DNA of 64,000 nucleotides from Azorinus chamasolen (lineage: Eukaryota > Mollusca > Bivalvia > Cardiida > Solecurtidae), in the NCBI GenBank assembly GCA_963576725.1, contig OY755241.1:71495041-71559040 (forward strand), in the 5' to 3' direction. The notes under the pieces were generated by a model, which had not been told where the DNA came from, did not search any database, and saw only the letters and a program-made list of their open reading frames with translations. A program made the translations under genes and the position numbers. Of the stretch, positions 11,616-22,215 are shown one piece after another; the first letter of the stretch is position 1; the number at the start of each line of letters is the position of its first letter.

Positions 11616-13096
11616 CTAAATTTATACACATGAGCGTGCACATTGCACATTTTACCAGACATATAGTAGTACATCACAGTCAAACCTGAGCACAGCAGAC
11701 ACCCGACGAAGAATCGCGGACATAAACCTAAACCCGCCAAGTACAGGAAATAGGCAAGTTAAACGACTGCCCTACGACGCTCTTTCAAGTGGCCACTATA
11801 CACAAGTACCACTGTGTATACAGCACATAAACAAAACCATTCACATGAATCACAGAACGCGTGACCGCTTATACACACACTTAAGCATATACTATCAACA
11901 GCTTAAACACTAGCCGCCTGACACACACAGAGCTGTCCAATTTGGATCCATACTGACTGTTTTTATAAAACGGCCACTTACACAATGGCATTAAATTGGC
12001 ATTAAATTACAAAGTAATTTACAGAAAGATTCAAGTACGAAACCTTTCAAAAGGAAAAATACAACGCATTTGAAATATATCGGTAAGCTAGACAGAGATT
12101 CAACAAAGCATACCATACCAGTCAATTTGGGGCCATACTGGACAACCATTAAATATGTACCATAATGCGAGTAACTACAAATTAAAAGTTTAATCTCAGA
12201 GCGTAAGTCGGTATACCATCTATATGCGACATACAAGTACACACGCCCTGTATCAATCTGTTGGCGTAGCCGGCCAGATCCAGACAGACCGACATGCTCT
12301 ACGCTACCGCTTCTGAATGCACACTTTCGACAAAACAATTGCATACATGCATATATAGCGGTGTACAACAGTAGCAATCTCATGGGACGCAAAGATACAC
12401 CAGCAGTTGAAGCTGCATCGAACCCATGAACATACAGTACAGACAGTGTAGATCCAGACCTGGCGATGCAAAGCGATCCGCCAAATCTAAATCTATGTCG
12501 ACAACTGAGACACACGTACTTACATGCATATATAGCGGTGTACAACTGTAGCACTCTCATTGGACACACAGACTCACCAGCAGTGGAAGTTGCGTCGAAC
12601 CCACAAACATACATCACAGACAGTGTAGATCCAGACCTTGCGATGCAGTGCGATCTGCAGAAACTGAATATATACAGACAATACTTACAAGGCACAACTG
12701 ACAGTAGCAACAAGGCCAGCAACGTGCACACCCAACTCCCATAGCAAATATCGCCCCGGCACTTGCAAGCAGTTTGAATTCAAATCGAGCGAAAGGCAAC
12801 AGGTCACCCGAGTTGGGTTCAAACTGTTTGACTGCACTACCATACACGACCATCAACAACAGGAGACGGTCAGACAAGTTTCACTTCACTAAACAAGTAC
12901 AACATACGACGCACGCAATACCCATACCCAAGATATACAACGACAGTAGATCCAGACCGAGCAGAACGTAACATGTTACACGACCCGGAGCTAACCTGTT
13001 CATCTAGAACATCAAATGTTACTGAAAATATAAGATAACAAAAGTATATCTGTACACTCATGATCGGGATAGCGATGACAAAAAGACAACACAGGT
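11616..13096 (-). other. LINE ORF1-ORF2 spacer
   Basis: This 1.48-kb segment separates the end of ORF1 from the hAT insertion and ORF2. It contains the tandem repeat at 12345-12690 and many AGATCCAGAC motifs. A minus-strand open frame of about 246 codons (11991-12731) is Cys/Ser/Leu-rich and follows the DNA repeats, so I do not call it a gene. Such a long spacer is unusual for a two-ORF LINE; part of it may be a separate insertion. Confidence 0.5.
12345..12690. repeat. Tandem duplication, 177-bp period
   Basis: ACATGCATATATAGCGGTGT starts at 12345 and 12522. Each copy continues with a GTAGC..TCTCAT..GGAC block, CACCAGCAGT and GACAGTGTAGATCCAGACCT. Copies differ at roughly 10-15% of positions. 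It lies inside the LINE spacer. Confidence 0.85.
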
Positions 13097-14216
13097 CTAA
13101 TCAGTATCTGAGGACAGCGCCGAGTAACGGTTTTGCCACTTGTGCTGCACGACATGCCCGTCGTAATTACCCCGCCGGTCAGTATGGTTGGCCCCATCAT
13201 AATCGTTTTCATAGTGATGGTGCCGGTCATAACTTTCAGCATGGCTACTCCTTGACCTTCTATACCGATTATACGTAACCCAGGGTCTGCAAGTTACAAA
13301 GCGTGGCCAGAAACCGGGTCTTCTAACAAACAAGTCTTACCATTGTCAAACACGTTCAAACGTATCGTTGCACTTTCATCCAGTTACGGAAAATTGTCAC
13401 TTTAGAGACTCTGGGACCCTTCTCTGAGACGTAGTCCTTAATTTCCTGCTCGGAAATTGATGGCAGGAAGCCACCCACAAAGTAACGCTTGGTCTTTCGC
13501 CTTTTCACATGTGAAACTATATTGCCCGATTCCTGTGTTTTTCTCACAGGGGAGTTATTATTACTATCTGGAGAGTTACGTCTATTAAAATTAGACCCGT
13601 CATATTCATGTGCACGCATGTCACTTGTAACCGAAGTCTGGTGGTCAGGACTTTGGACACACCCTCAGTAACCACTACATTACTGTACGAAATCTTACCA
13701 CCAGACCCCTTTTTCTCATGACGCCTAGCGTCGCGAGGCTTTGCCTGCTTTACATAGTTAACGCCCCTACTTATGACAACCGGTATCACCATATTGCCAA
13801 ATGACTGGTCAGACTCTACACTGTTACTTGCAGCGGCCGAGTTCGAGCCAAGAGCACCTTCAGACGGAAGTTGAGGAAACTGAGCCAAGCTGTTCAGATC
13901 CAGACCACTCTGATTAGTCAGATCATGCTCAGCAATGTCAGTGCGGGACAAACCTTCAGACTGACCTAATCAGATCATGCTCAGCAATGTCAGTGCGGGA
14001 CAAACTTTCAGACTGACCAGAGATTTGACGATCGGTATGACCGTTAAAAAATGACGACCAAGAGGGGCTTGCCAATGTACCCAAGTCAACGGTGTCTGCA
14101 GCCTGCACCACTTGACTTACGGAAGACGCCGCTACACCTTCACCAGAGCTCTCATTCGGAGTGGCTACGGAAGAAGATGCATTGCCTCCTGTTCTTATCC
14201 TGTGTTTAATCAGCAA
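13097..14216 (-). pseudogene. LINE ORF1 remnant with RRM-like segment
   Basis: On the minus strand an N-terminal Ser/Ala/Gly-rich region starts MLIKHRIRTGGNASSS at 14216. It is duplicated at SLSRTDIAEHDL (about 13990 and 13950). A basic linker and KRYFVGGFLPSISEQEIKDY (near 13510) follow; the last resembles a nucleic-acid-binding RRM-like start. After frameshifts comes RRPGFWPRFVTCRPWVTYNR with an Arg/Ser/Tyr/His-rich tail to about 13097. This layout matches ORF1 proteins of mollusc LINEs as I know them. At least three frame breaks make it non-functional. It shares strand and spacing with ORF2 downstream. Confidence 0.65.
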
Positions 14217-14300
14217 ACGTGTCAGCTGGTATTTTTGGCCGGATTGCTCGCAATCCAGGCTTATAGATTGGTGAATGCCATCCGGCCGGCCGTCCGGTTG

Positions 14301-14700
14301 ACCTTTTTGTTTGTGTTAGTTATAGCCAAAGTATTATACCTACAGTAACCAAACTTGGCATGTGGGTTCAGAATAAGAATCACATTATATGTCATAGGTA
14401 AGCAGGTTACTATGACCCCTTTGTGACCTAGTTTTTACGCTTCATTGACATAGAGATTTTAAGATTAACCTTTTTGTTTATGTTAGTTATAGCCAAAGTA
14501 TAATACCTACAGTAACCAAACTTTGCATGAGGGTTCAGAATGAGGGTCACATTACATGTCATAGGTTAGCAGGTTACTATGACCCCCTTTGTGACCTAGT
14601 TTGCTTTTACACTTCGATGAATTTCAAGGTTGACCTTTTTAACATGTGCAGTCATAATGAGGACCTCATTTCATGCAATTGGAATATGTTTAACTATTTT
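14301..14700. repeat. Tandem repeat, about 166-bp period, 2.4 copies
   Basis: ACCTTTTTGTTTRTGTTAGT starts at 14301 and 14468, with a third partial start at 14633. Each unit contains AGTTATAGCCAAAGTATDATA, CAGTAACCAAACTT and GCAGGTTACTATGACCCC. It resembles the cores of the pearl/HINE-like elements but no ends were found. Confidence 0.8.
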
Positions 14701-14969
14701 ATATGACTTCAGCATCTGTTGATGCAGCAATGCATAATGATTGACTACTCATCTATATCACTTTAATCGATATTTTGCTGTGGATTACTGAAAGATGTCT
14801 TGAAAATAGATTACTTATTTGAGGTAAGTACAGAAATTTTCATTTTTTTCATTATATAGTATGTTTTTCTGGTTAAGGCAGTATAATGTGATTCAGAATA
14901 TATTGTCAAGGATGCCTTCAGGGGCATAAGCATTTATTGTAAAAAAAATATTTTTTCATTCTGGGTATT

Positions 14970-15024
14970 ATATGACCTACTTAGTGTCGCGGTGCCGTAA
15001 AACCTAACTCACTCACTCACTCAT
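14970..15024 (+). repeat. LINE 3' tail ending in (CTCA)n
   Basis: The segment TATATGACCTACTTAGTGTC..GGTGCCGTAAAACC..AACTCACTCACTCACTC is nearly identical to 23968-24018, where it ends a LINE with an RNase H domain. Here only the tail remains (strong 5' truncation). A CTCA microsatellite tail marks the 3' end. Confidence 0.75.
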
Positions 15025-15054
15025 TCTGTGTAACCGTATTTAATTCAAATGTGA

Positions 15055-15190
15055 GCTTGTTGAAGGTTGGTGGTTTTACTGTAACTGTACCTGTAACAAG
15101 TGTGTGATGGGCACCTGGGGTCTTCCTCCACCAGTAATTACCTCGACGTCGTGATATGACTGAAATACTGTTAAATTAACGTATAAAATG
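15055..15190 (+). mobile_element. SINE fragment (3' half), same family as 59058-59314
   Basis: GGTTGGTGGTTTTAC, TGGGCACCTGGGGTCTTCCT, CCACCAGTAATTACCTCGAC and GACTGAAATACTGTTAAA match, in the opposite orientation, the body of the SINE at 59058-59314. The tRNA-like head is absent (5' truncated). The fragment follows directly on the LINE tail at 14970-15024. Confidence 0.7.
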
Positions 15191-15499
15191 GGGGGACTAT
15201 ATCAAACAACTGCTCTTAAGTTCTGAAGTTGATTAGGGTTTGCATTCCTAATAAATTAGTTGGCATGTCACATTAAACTGAAAGGGAATTGTTATAACCC
15301 TTGCCTCCTGAGTAACAATCAATGTTTGATTAACTAAATTCACTGTTTCATCTAAAACAATTTAATACTCATACAGTTGTCTTGGACGATTTCCAATTCA
15401 CCCATTTCACCAAACCTAAATATGACTAACCTTGACTTAATTGGGTATTTACAGATTAAACCGTAATCATGGACAGTATTCACGTTACATTAAAAAAAC

Positions 15500-15860
15500 A
15501 TTGAACAGATTGAGTTGCAGTTGATTGGTGTAGTTCATAAACTGTTAACCAAAACATCATCAGAGGGCATTAAGGACCTCAAATCCAGTGCAAAAACAAC
15601 CTAAAAGCTTTATCAAAATCTGCACAATTTAAAGCAAAGAAAATGGGAGACGACATGGCTACCCTGGAACAGGAAAATAAATAAAGAACTGAAAAACAGG
15701 TGGCAGCTGCAGAAAGCTAAATTAAAAGTCAGAAGATGATGCTTAACGAAAAAACGAAACAACTTAGGACATTAGAGGACTCACAATTATGCCTTGCGTC
15801 TCAGTCACTGATTGCTCTCTCACCTGAAACTCCAGCCAATAAAAACAATTATGATGATTA
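15500..15860 (+). pseudogene. Coiled-coil-like coding remnant, unknown origin
   Basis: Two overlapping frames show protein-like composition: EQIELQLIGVVHKLLTKTSS in one, then KAKKMGDDMATLEQENK and KSQKMMLNEKTKQLRTLEDS in the next, with stops between and a terminal NNYDD-stop. The heptad-like spacing of Leu/Met with Lys/Glu suggests a coiled coil. It may be an exon, a processed pseudogene piece or a transposon ORF tail; I cannot tell. Confidence 0.3.
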
Positions 15861-15869
15861 ACTCATTAA

Positions 15870-16125
15870 CTCAAAAGCCATGACAGCCTGTACACATTAT
15901 TAAAAGTGTTTTATGGGACATACATGTTTTTAAAAACATCTCTTCTTAGTGTTGTATGATATGTCGTACCATAAAAATATGTCCTATATCCTAGAAAATG
16001 GTTGCTTAAAGCCGGTTAAAAGTAAAGCAGAATGCTCTTTAAGAAGCATTCTCCTCTACATTAAATCGGCTTTAAGCAACCATTTGTCTTGAATACTGTA
16101 AACATGCTATGGACTAAAGGTTTAA
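15870..16125 (+). repeat. Palindromic repeat family B, copy 1 (uninterrupted)
   Basis: 16000-16081 is a hairpin with GGTTGCTTAAAGCCG on one side and CGGCTTTAAGCAACC on the other, internal arms GCAGAATGCT / AGCATTCTCC. The flanks AAAGCCATGACAGCCTGTAC (15881) and CATTTGTCT...CTATGGACTAAAGGTTT (16082-16122) recur at 18881-19840. This copy lacks the 484-bp insertion carried by the second. Confidence 0.8.
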
Positions 16126-16186
16126 GTGGATAGTACTATAGGACCTGTAGTTATACCTTGTGAACATTTAACGAAAGGCAATTTCT

Positions 16187-18065
16187 TTGGATACAAAGTA
16201 TCAGATAATAAAATGTGTTGAGCACAGTAGAAAATCGAAAAAAGATATTGCTGCTGATTTTGAAATATTGCCAAATACTCTGAGCACTATCTTGAAAAAA
16301 AGGATGAAACGTCCAGCATTTCTCCGGCGCGTAAGAGGCAAAGGCACTCGTCTAATCCTGACGTTGACAAAACCATGTTCGAGTGGTTTAAGGAACAAAG
16401 ATCCCAAAACGTTCCTATTAGCGGACCTTTACTTCTCCGGCAGTCAGAGAAAATGATCCAAAAGCTAGGGAATGGTGATTTAAAGCCTACAGTGGGCTAG
16501 AACTATAAGTGGAGAAAGTTCTGTGGTCCATCCAGAAGTCGAACAAGACTGGCTTCATTCAAAATTACCGACCCTTTTAAAAGAGTACAAACCAAGTGAC
16601 ATTTTTAATGTTGATGAAACCGGTCTGTTTTACAAAGCTATGCCAACAAAAACTCTGCAGTTAAAAGGTTAGAGTTGCCATAGTGGTAAACACTGTTAGG
16701 ACATATTAACAGCCCTCTTAGGTTCCAATATGGATGGAGCCGAAAAACCTTAATCCTCTGGCTATTGGAAAATTTCCAAACTCAATGTGTTTTAAAGGAG
16801 TTAAATCTCTGCCAGTACATTGCAGATGGAATAAGAAAGCTTGGATGACGTCTGTGATCTTTGTTATTGGCTAAGACTCATTGACGAAAAAATCAAGCGT
16901 GAAAAACGCAAAGTTCTTATCCTTATGGATAATTGCGGCGCTCATCCCCATCTTGATAACTTGGAAGCTGTTAAAAATGCATCTTTGCCTCCGAACACCA
17001 CTAGCAAGCTTCAGCTCATGGGTCAGGAAATCATTTACAATGTTAAAGTAAAGTACATGTACAGACAGGAGCTGGTCGACTACAAACTACAGGTAAGCGT
17101 ACAGTTAAAAATCTATTCTTCGTATCACACGGTAGAAATTGTCGTGTGCTCATTCTTTCAGCTGACAAAATTTAAATTAGTCTGCACCCAGATTTGACAA
17201 AATCTAATTTAGATAAAGCAACGGGAACCATAAGGTGTGATCTGGGATAACTTGTCTTACACGTGGTAGATCGTCATTTTATAACTCCGTAGCTTTGAGG
17301 ATTTAAGCAGACGACAATTTCAACCCAAAACACTGAATGAATGTTAACCCTTTCCACGTCATATAAATCCAATCTACTTTGCCCTTTACATCATGCATAA
17401 TTTTCGTATTCATAAAATGTCGTCTGCAGCAATTTTAAAATGTTTGAACATATATGAAAAGACTGGACAACAGTTTTGATCCTAATCTGACACCGATTTC
17501 CTTGGCATCTGATATGGATCTAATCTGTCAAGAAATGTCAATCACAGGGTGGGGTGTAAACATGAATATAATCACGTCAACTTGAGCTTAACGAAACCTC
17601 CGTATTTTTTCAGTGTCAGGAGAAGAAAGTAGAAGAAAACGTACACGTGCTGAAAGCCATTCGTCTGCTGCACACATTATTGCAAGGCGTTTCTCCCCAT
17701 TGTATAAAAAACTGTTTCAAAAAAAGCTGGACTTGTTCCGTCAATAACGGCTTCAGCACTTGACGATGATGATTTCACTCTAGAATTACCTTTGTCAACT
17801 CTAGCATCCCGGCTACAGCAAACGGCATGTGACGTCACAGCAACAATATGTCAATATTGACTCGAGCCTCATAGTTACAGAAATTCGATCGGACGACGAT
17901 ATCATTTCAGCATTTTCCACTAAAAAAACTGTTGAATCTGATGACGATACCAATGAGGAGTGTTTGACCGTGCCCACATACGCGGAGGCTTTGTCTGCTA
18001 TAGACACTTTGCACCGGGCATTGGAGCAACAATCAAATACTCAAGAGGATTTTTTAAAACACTGA
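16187..18065 (+). pseudogene. Tigger/pogo-type transposase (TIGD-like), broken
   Basis: In order: a psq-type helix-turn-helix (YQIIKCVEHSRKSKKDIAAD, ILPNTLSTILKK) at 16196-16300; a CENP-B-like HTH segment (MFEWFKEQRSQNVPISGPLL, frame +1) near 16376-16435; the catalytic start FNVDETGLFYKAMPTKTLQL near 16602-16665; LTALLGSNMDG near 16712; and the second catalytic block KVLILMDNCGAH then LPPNTTSKLQ at 16910-17020. After a possible intron (17093-17613) come VSPHCIKNCFKK and the acidic C-terminus with PTYAEALSAIDTLHRALEQQ, stop at 18065. Catalytic DE and DN motifs survive, but several frameshifts and stops (one at an A7 run near 17715) kill it. The right TIR is at 18317-18346. It acted in the nucleus as a cut-and-paste transposase. 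Confidence 0.88.
17093..17613 (+). other. Candidate spliceosomal intron inside the Tigger ORF
   Basis: The coding frame ends ..VDYKLQ with CAG|GTAAGC at 17090-17098 and resumes in the same phase after CGTATTTTTTCAG (AG 17612-17613) as CQEKKVEENVHVLK. Those two parts are near-contiguous in TIGD-type proteins. The 521-bp interval contains stops in the continuing frame. An alternative acceptor is 6 bp further, also in frame. Without RNA data an insertion cannot be excluded. Confidence 0.5.
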
Positions 18066-18316
18066 CATGTATGAAACAATTTCTGGCAAGTGTCAAGCCT
18101 CAGCGTGTGCCCAAAAGCAAATGACTGATTTTTTCACAAATGAGTAAGCTGTTTGATGTGTAATGTACATTTTGGGAATTATTCGTTTGTTTGTCTGAAG
18201 TACGGTACGTGTATAATAAAGTTTTGAACAGTCGTTTGCCAGAGTCATAATTTATAGCGAACTTCGTACTATCAATATAGCGAATAATGTTTATAGCGAA
18301 GTAAATCCTCAAGTCC

Positions 18317-18346
18317 CATGGAATTCGTTATAACCGAGTTTTACTG
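18317..18346 (-). repeat. Right terminal inverted repeat of the Tigger element
   Basis: Read inward the end is CAGTAAAACTCGGTTATAAC, a typical pogo/Tigger terminus (CAGTAAAACC..TATAACG), followed by TA (18347-18348) as target dinucleotide. It lies 281 bp after the transposase stop. No matching left end was found between 14.7 and 16.2 kb, so the element is probably 5'-truncated or rearranged. Confidence 0.7.
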
Positions 18347-18576
18347 TAGTTCTATTTAACTTTAAAACTGTTCTAGTACAAAAGCTACAAAACAGTTTGG
18401 CAAATGTCCTAGAACTTACTAGAACGTTTAGTGGCACTATTTGTAGAACACTGGTTCTACAAATATTCTACAAGAACAGTCCTTTAGCAAACACATTTGC
18501 TCTAAAACGTTTATATAATAAATGTTGTTCCAAAAGTGTCATAGGTAAATAATAGAAATAAACCGAAATTCCAGTA

Positions 18577-18748
18577 CAGAAGAACTTAGATACTTGTATG
18601 CAGGTGGCTACTTAATGCAGGGTGAAAGTCATTCAGAAAGCTCATAGAGGAGCTTTCTGAATGACTTTCACCCTGCATTAAGCTGCCACCTGTCTCTAAG
18701 ACTAATATTTATACCAAATTTTATGTCCGCTTTAGAGGGGTTTTACTG
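18577..18748. mobile_element. Tigger-type MITE with long internal palindrome
   Basis: The right end GGGGTTTTACTG-TA is a Tigger terminus; the left end (TA-CAGAAGAACTTAG) is weak. The core 18600-18692 is a hairpin with arms of about 44 bp: GCAGGTGGC..CTTAATGCAGG pairs with CCTGCATTAAG..GCCACCTG and TCATTCAGAAAGCTC with GAGCTTTCTGAATGA. It belongs with the copies at 26680, 51433, 55196 and 58480. Confidence 0.7.
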
Positions 18749-18876
18749 TAGTCCTATAAGAAATAATTCTATAAACTCTAAACTTCTATAAAGTCAAACA
18801 TCACTTCCCTGATATATTTATTTAAACATAACCAAATTAAAAGCTGCAATGAATTGCACGAGGAATGTTATAATAA

Positions 18877-19842
18877 AAAGCCATGGCAGCCTATACACAT
18901 TACAAGTGCTTTCTATAGGGAGCATACATAGTTTAAAGGGGATGTCCCTACATTTGAAGCGTTTCATAAACACTTAAAATATACAAAACTCATTTGTTTA
19001 TATGCTGAAAAGTAGGATATCAAAAATCCCCATCCAATTACCGTTTATAATGACAAAACATCCATGTGTTTGATATCGCCGATCCCGGTTTTACACCTCC
19101 ATGTTTCAGTTTTATTCGGGTTGAGTTTTAGTTTCGTAACTGTTCGCGGTTCTCCGACCACTTCCGAGAAAGCTATAACGTAAACAATGGAGGGATCGGG
19201 TGATCATCGGCAAAACGCGGAAGAATCTACGGAAAAGGTCGATTATATTGTGTTGTAGAACAAAAATTATCAGTTATTGATGAAATCGGTTTGTTTGTAT
19301 CACATGGGCATTTTTCGACATAATTTCAGATTGGGAACCTTCATAATAATGATAGAGCATAACAAATACCAAGTTTTATAGTATTATTGAAAATATGCGA
19401 TCATTGTAGGGACCTCCACTTTAAGAAACATCTTCTGTTAGTATTTTGGGATATTTTGTTATGATTCTTGATATAAATAAATGAATAAAATATTACAGGT
19501 TCCTTATACAAGTATGTAAGTACGTATTTAGCTATGAAACACTTCCATCTTCATCTACTTTACCAAATTCCAATTAACAACTATTGTGAATTTAACTCTT
19601 CACTGTATAGATACACAGTTTAACACATTTCATTTATTCCTCCACTCAAGAAAATAGTTTTACTTTATACAGTCATGAATATGCACCATAAGAAGTAGTT
19701 CCTATAGCGTAGAGGATGGTTGCTTAAAGCAGGCTGAAATATAAAACAAGAATGTTCTTTAAGGAGCATTCCGCTTTACTTTAAAACTGCTTTAAGCAAC
19801 CATTTGTCTCCATTACTAAAAACAAGCTATGGAGTAAAGGTT
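18877..19842 (+). repeat. Palindromic repeat family B, copy 2 (split by insertion)
   Basis: It matches 15870-16125 on both sides of a 484-bp insertion: AAAGCCATGGCAGCCTATAC at 18878 and AAACATCTTCTGTTAGTATT at 19426. The hairpin GGTTGCTTAAAGC ... GCTTTAAGCAACC lies at 19718-19801 and CTATGGAGTAAAGGTTT follows. Confidence 0.8.
18937..19420. mobile_element. 484-bp MITE with TTAA target duplication
   Basis: TTAA at 18933-18936 and 19421-19424 flank inverted termini AGGGGATGTCCCTACA and (inward from the right) AGTGGAGGTCCCTACA, 14 of 16 matching. The paralogous site at 15930-15933 lacks the insert and has a single TTAA. No ORF. TTAA targeting suggests mobilisation by a piggyBac-like enzyme, though the termini do not begin CCC. 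Confidence 0.75.
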
Positions 19843-19845
19843 TAA

Positions 19846-20463
19846 AAATCACATCAGTTTCAACAATCATCATTATCATCATCACCATCATAATTTTGCT
19901 GATATAACCTGAGGTTTACAATGTTGATACTAAAATTTTAATGGTGGCAGACCCAGTCCAATAAAGTATGGTTCTAATGAAGGCCATTGGGATGTGCCCT
20001 TGCATGTGGAAATGGATTCCAGTTTTTGCATCATACCAAGCAGCAGCCATTCACAAGTTTCAAGTTGATGCATTTTAAAGTGAATGCTATACATAGGTCT
20101 AGTTTAGATAAGTATTAACACATACACTGCATATAATTTTAAATTATCAATGTAAATTTAACCTTAGCCATTAAGGGGCAAAGGTTTCACAAATGCATCT
20201 TATTCTTACATTAAATAGCCATATTGTTTCCAAGTTTTTATCTTCATCTTTTATATAAAAGTTCTGAATATTGTTAATTGATTAACTGTTTAATGGTGGA
20301 AAAGCAAATAGCATTTAAACATAATTTGCTAAAAGAACATGAAATAACATTTACAGAAATTATATTTGTGTTTCCTTAAAAAAGGATTTTTTCCACAATG
20401 AATTAATTTTTCTTAGTGTTAATATTATTTTGAGGTGTATTTTTATCCTTCAGAAACATGCAT
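19846..20463. other. Stretch without recognised gene
   Basis: An (ATC)n-like microsatellite lies at 19866-19895. The rest is AT-rich with no recognised feature until the coding remnant that starts near 20464. Confidence 0.35.
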
Positions 20464-21180
20464 TTTCTGGTGGGGAACAAAGGAGCACATATCTACAATG
20501 GCAACATTTCATGCTGTAAATGTGGGAAAACCACTGCATTTTATGTCCTCAATGTCAGAAAATATTCTTATCAAAACAGCGACTACAAACACACAAATGC
20601 GGAAACAACAATGACTTAGGAAGACATTTTACATCTGAAAAGCGATTGGATCAACATCATTGTACATACTGTTTCCTTTGTAAAAATGATTATAGCTCAA
20701 ATCAGAAGTTACTAGCACATAATTGTTCCGGATACCCACAAAAGTCAGATGGCAAAGATGTTGAATGCAACGATATAGTCATATTATCAGAAGAAACAGA
20801 AAAGTTCAAATTTACACCAGTTAAACCAGCCTGGCAACAAAAATGTTGTAGAATGTTAAATTTAGCTGTGAAAAATCTACATAATTTTATATCATCGGAA
20901 ACTCTACAACCTCCAACAAATATAAATAATATACAAAGCGATGGCAACTGTTTCTTCAGATATGTTTGTTATTTGGTATGTGGTGATGAAGGATCTCATC
21001 ATATATATCTAAATTCTCTTATTACACACATGAGAATACATGGTAATTTGATGAAATTGGTTACACCAAATAACTGTGATATACAGGAATATCTACATAT
21101 AAGCAGAATGCAATTCCTGGGCCACTGAAGTGGAAATTATTGCCTCAGCTCATCTGTTTAAATAAACATTTTCATATATA
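20464..21180 (+). pseudogene. Zinc-finger + OTU-domain protein remnant (Helitron-associated type)
   Basis: The frame opens after a possible acceptor (CTTCAG, 20447-20452) with GGEQRSTYLQWQHFML, followed by two Cys/His motifs: CPQCQKIFLSKQRLQTHKC (near 20541-20597) and CTYCFLCKNDYSSNQKLLAH (near 20662-20720). An OTU-like cysteine-protease domain starts at SDGNCFFRYVCYLVCGDEGS (near 20937), where the D-G-N-C motif carries the expected catalytic Cys. One frameshift near 21117 separates it from WATEVEIIASAHLF, the usual next OTU block. Known: OTU domains of this kind occur in Helitron-encoded proteins of animals. No Rep/helicase part is visible here, so a host OTU gene fragment remains possible. 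The stop at 21128 makes it a pseudogene. Confidence 0.6.
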
Positions 21181-21479
21181 CAAATCAAGGGCAATCCTGG
21201 AAATGGCTTAAATACGGTGAACAGTTAATGCAGTCCGATATTGAAATTGAAACTTGTGCTATGTACATTCAGCATACAAGAGAAACCACTACGATGTTGT
21301 TACAAACATATGAAAAGCAAACCAACCAGTGTTTGCAAAGTTGCCAATGATAAATTCTGAAGGGCGGTGAAGATAAGCCCAAAGACCAAGTGAAAACTAT
21401 ACAGAGTGAAGTAGAAACACAGATATGAACGTTCAGAACATGATTGGTTATCAAGATATTTATCTCAGCATAAAAAGTG

Positions 21480-21790
21480 TGAAGAAATTCTCCAAAAGAA
21501 GAAACACAAGCAACATGTTAACGAGTCAAAGAAACAATGCCAACAATTCTCAGCAAAGAAAGAAAGAGATATAGAAGGATGGATCCAAAAATTAAGGAAT
21601 ATGAACGGTTAAAAGAGACGGAAAGTAGAAAAAGAGAAGGTCAAATCCAGAGATCCGAGAGTTTGAACGAATACAGGATAAGGGAAAGTAAGACGAAGAG
21701 AAGATCAGATCCGAACATAAGAAAACTTAAGCAACAGAAAGAGAAAGCATGTCATAGAAAGAGGAAACACGCTATTTGTACAGTTTGGTG
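21480..21790 (+). pseudogene. Basic repeat region resembling Helitron N-terminal linker
   Basis: The open frame from about 21537 reads SKERKRYRRMDPKIKEYERL then RSDPNIRKLKQQKEKACHRK. These are Lys/Arg/Glu-rich modules with recurring 'DP' residues, similar in style to the repeated basic segments that precede the Helitron_like_N domain in invertebrate Helitrons. It follows the OTU remnant in the same orientation, which supports a common origin. It breaks off into non-coding repeat after about 21775. Confidence 0.45.
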
Positions 21791-22215
21791 TGACTACATT
21801 TATTTGCCATTTTTATATCACTGCCGCAAATGATTAATATGTAATGTTGATAACATACCAAAAGATGACAGTCATGTATAAATACTCTGAACAGTGATCT
21901 GAACAACATTATCAAATATGCAATTTCTATATAGTAACGATGTCATATATGTAATTAGTTAAATCATATGTGTACAGTTTCGCGTGACTACATTGTGTTT
22001 GCCATTGTAATATCACTGCAGCAAATATGTAATGTCGATAACATACCAGTTAATGGCACTCATTTGCAAAATAAACAGGAAACTCATGTAACTCTGAACA
22101 TTGATTTTAAAGAATTAAATGACACTGTCATAATGCTGTTTCAAAATAATAACGATGTCATAATTGTTTTTAAACACATTTTGAACAGTTTCGTGTGACT
22201 ACAATACGTTGTCGC
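21776..22215 (+). repeat. Diverged tandem repeat, about 190-bp period
   Basis: GTACAGTTTSGYGTGACTAC occurs near 21778 and 21971, and GAACAGTTTCGTGTGACTAC at 22182. Between the first two lie shared blocks TTTGCCATTKTWATATCACTG and TAATGTYGATAACATACCA. Confidence 0.7.

Larger units (their letters stand above)
7700..14280 (-). mobile_element. Non-LTR retrotransposon (LINE), two ORFs, decayed and interrupted
   Basis: Read on the minus strand the order is ORF1 (14216 to about 13100), a 1.5-kb spacer with tandem repeats, a foreign hAT-type insertion (11607-10259), ORF2 (10249-7749) and a 3' region with an AATAAA-like motif near 7715-7725. ORF2 has an APE-type endonuclease, a partial RT and a C-terminal region. 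Both ORFs carry stops and frameshifts. The family looks like the multi-copy jockey/CR1-type LINEs of molluscs; the clade is not resolved by eye. The 5' limit, about 14280, abuts a TCAAGG-type tandem repeat and is approximate. Confidence 0.8.

Noticed and set aside
11991..12731. 246-codon minus-strand open frame
   Set aside because: It lies in the LINE spacer, follows a 177-bp DNA tandem repeat, is Cys/Leu/Ser-rich, and shows no domain.
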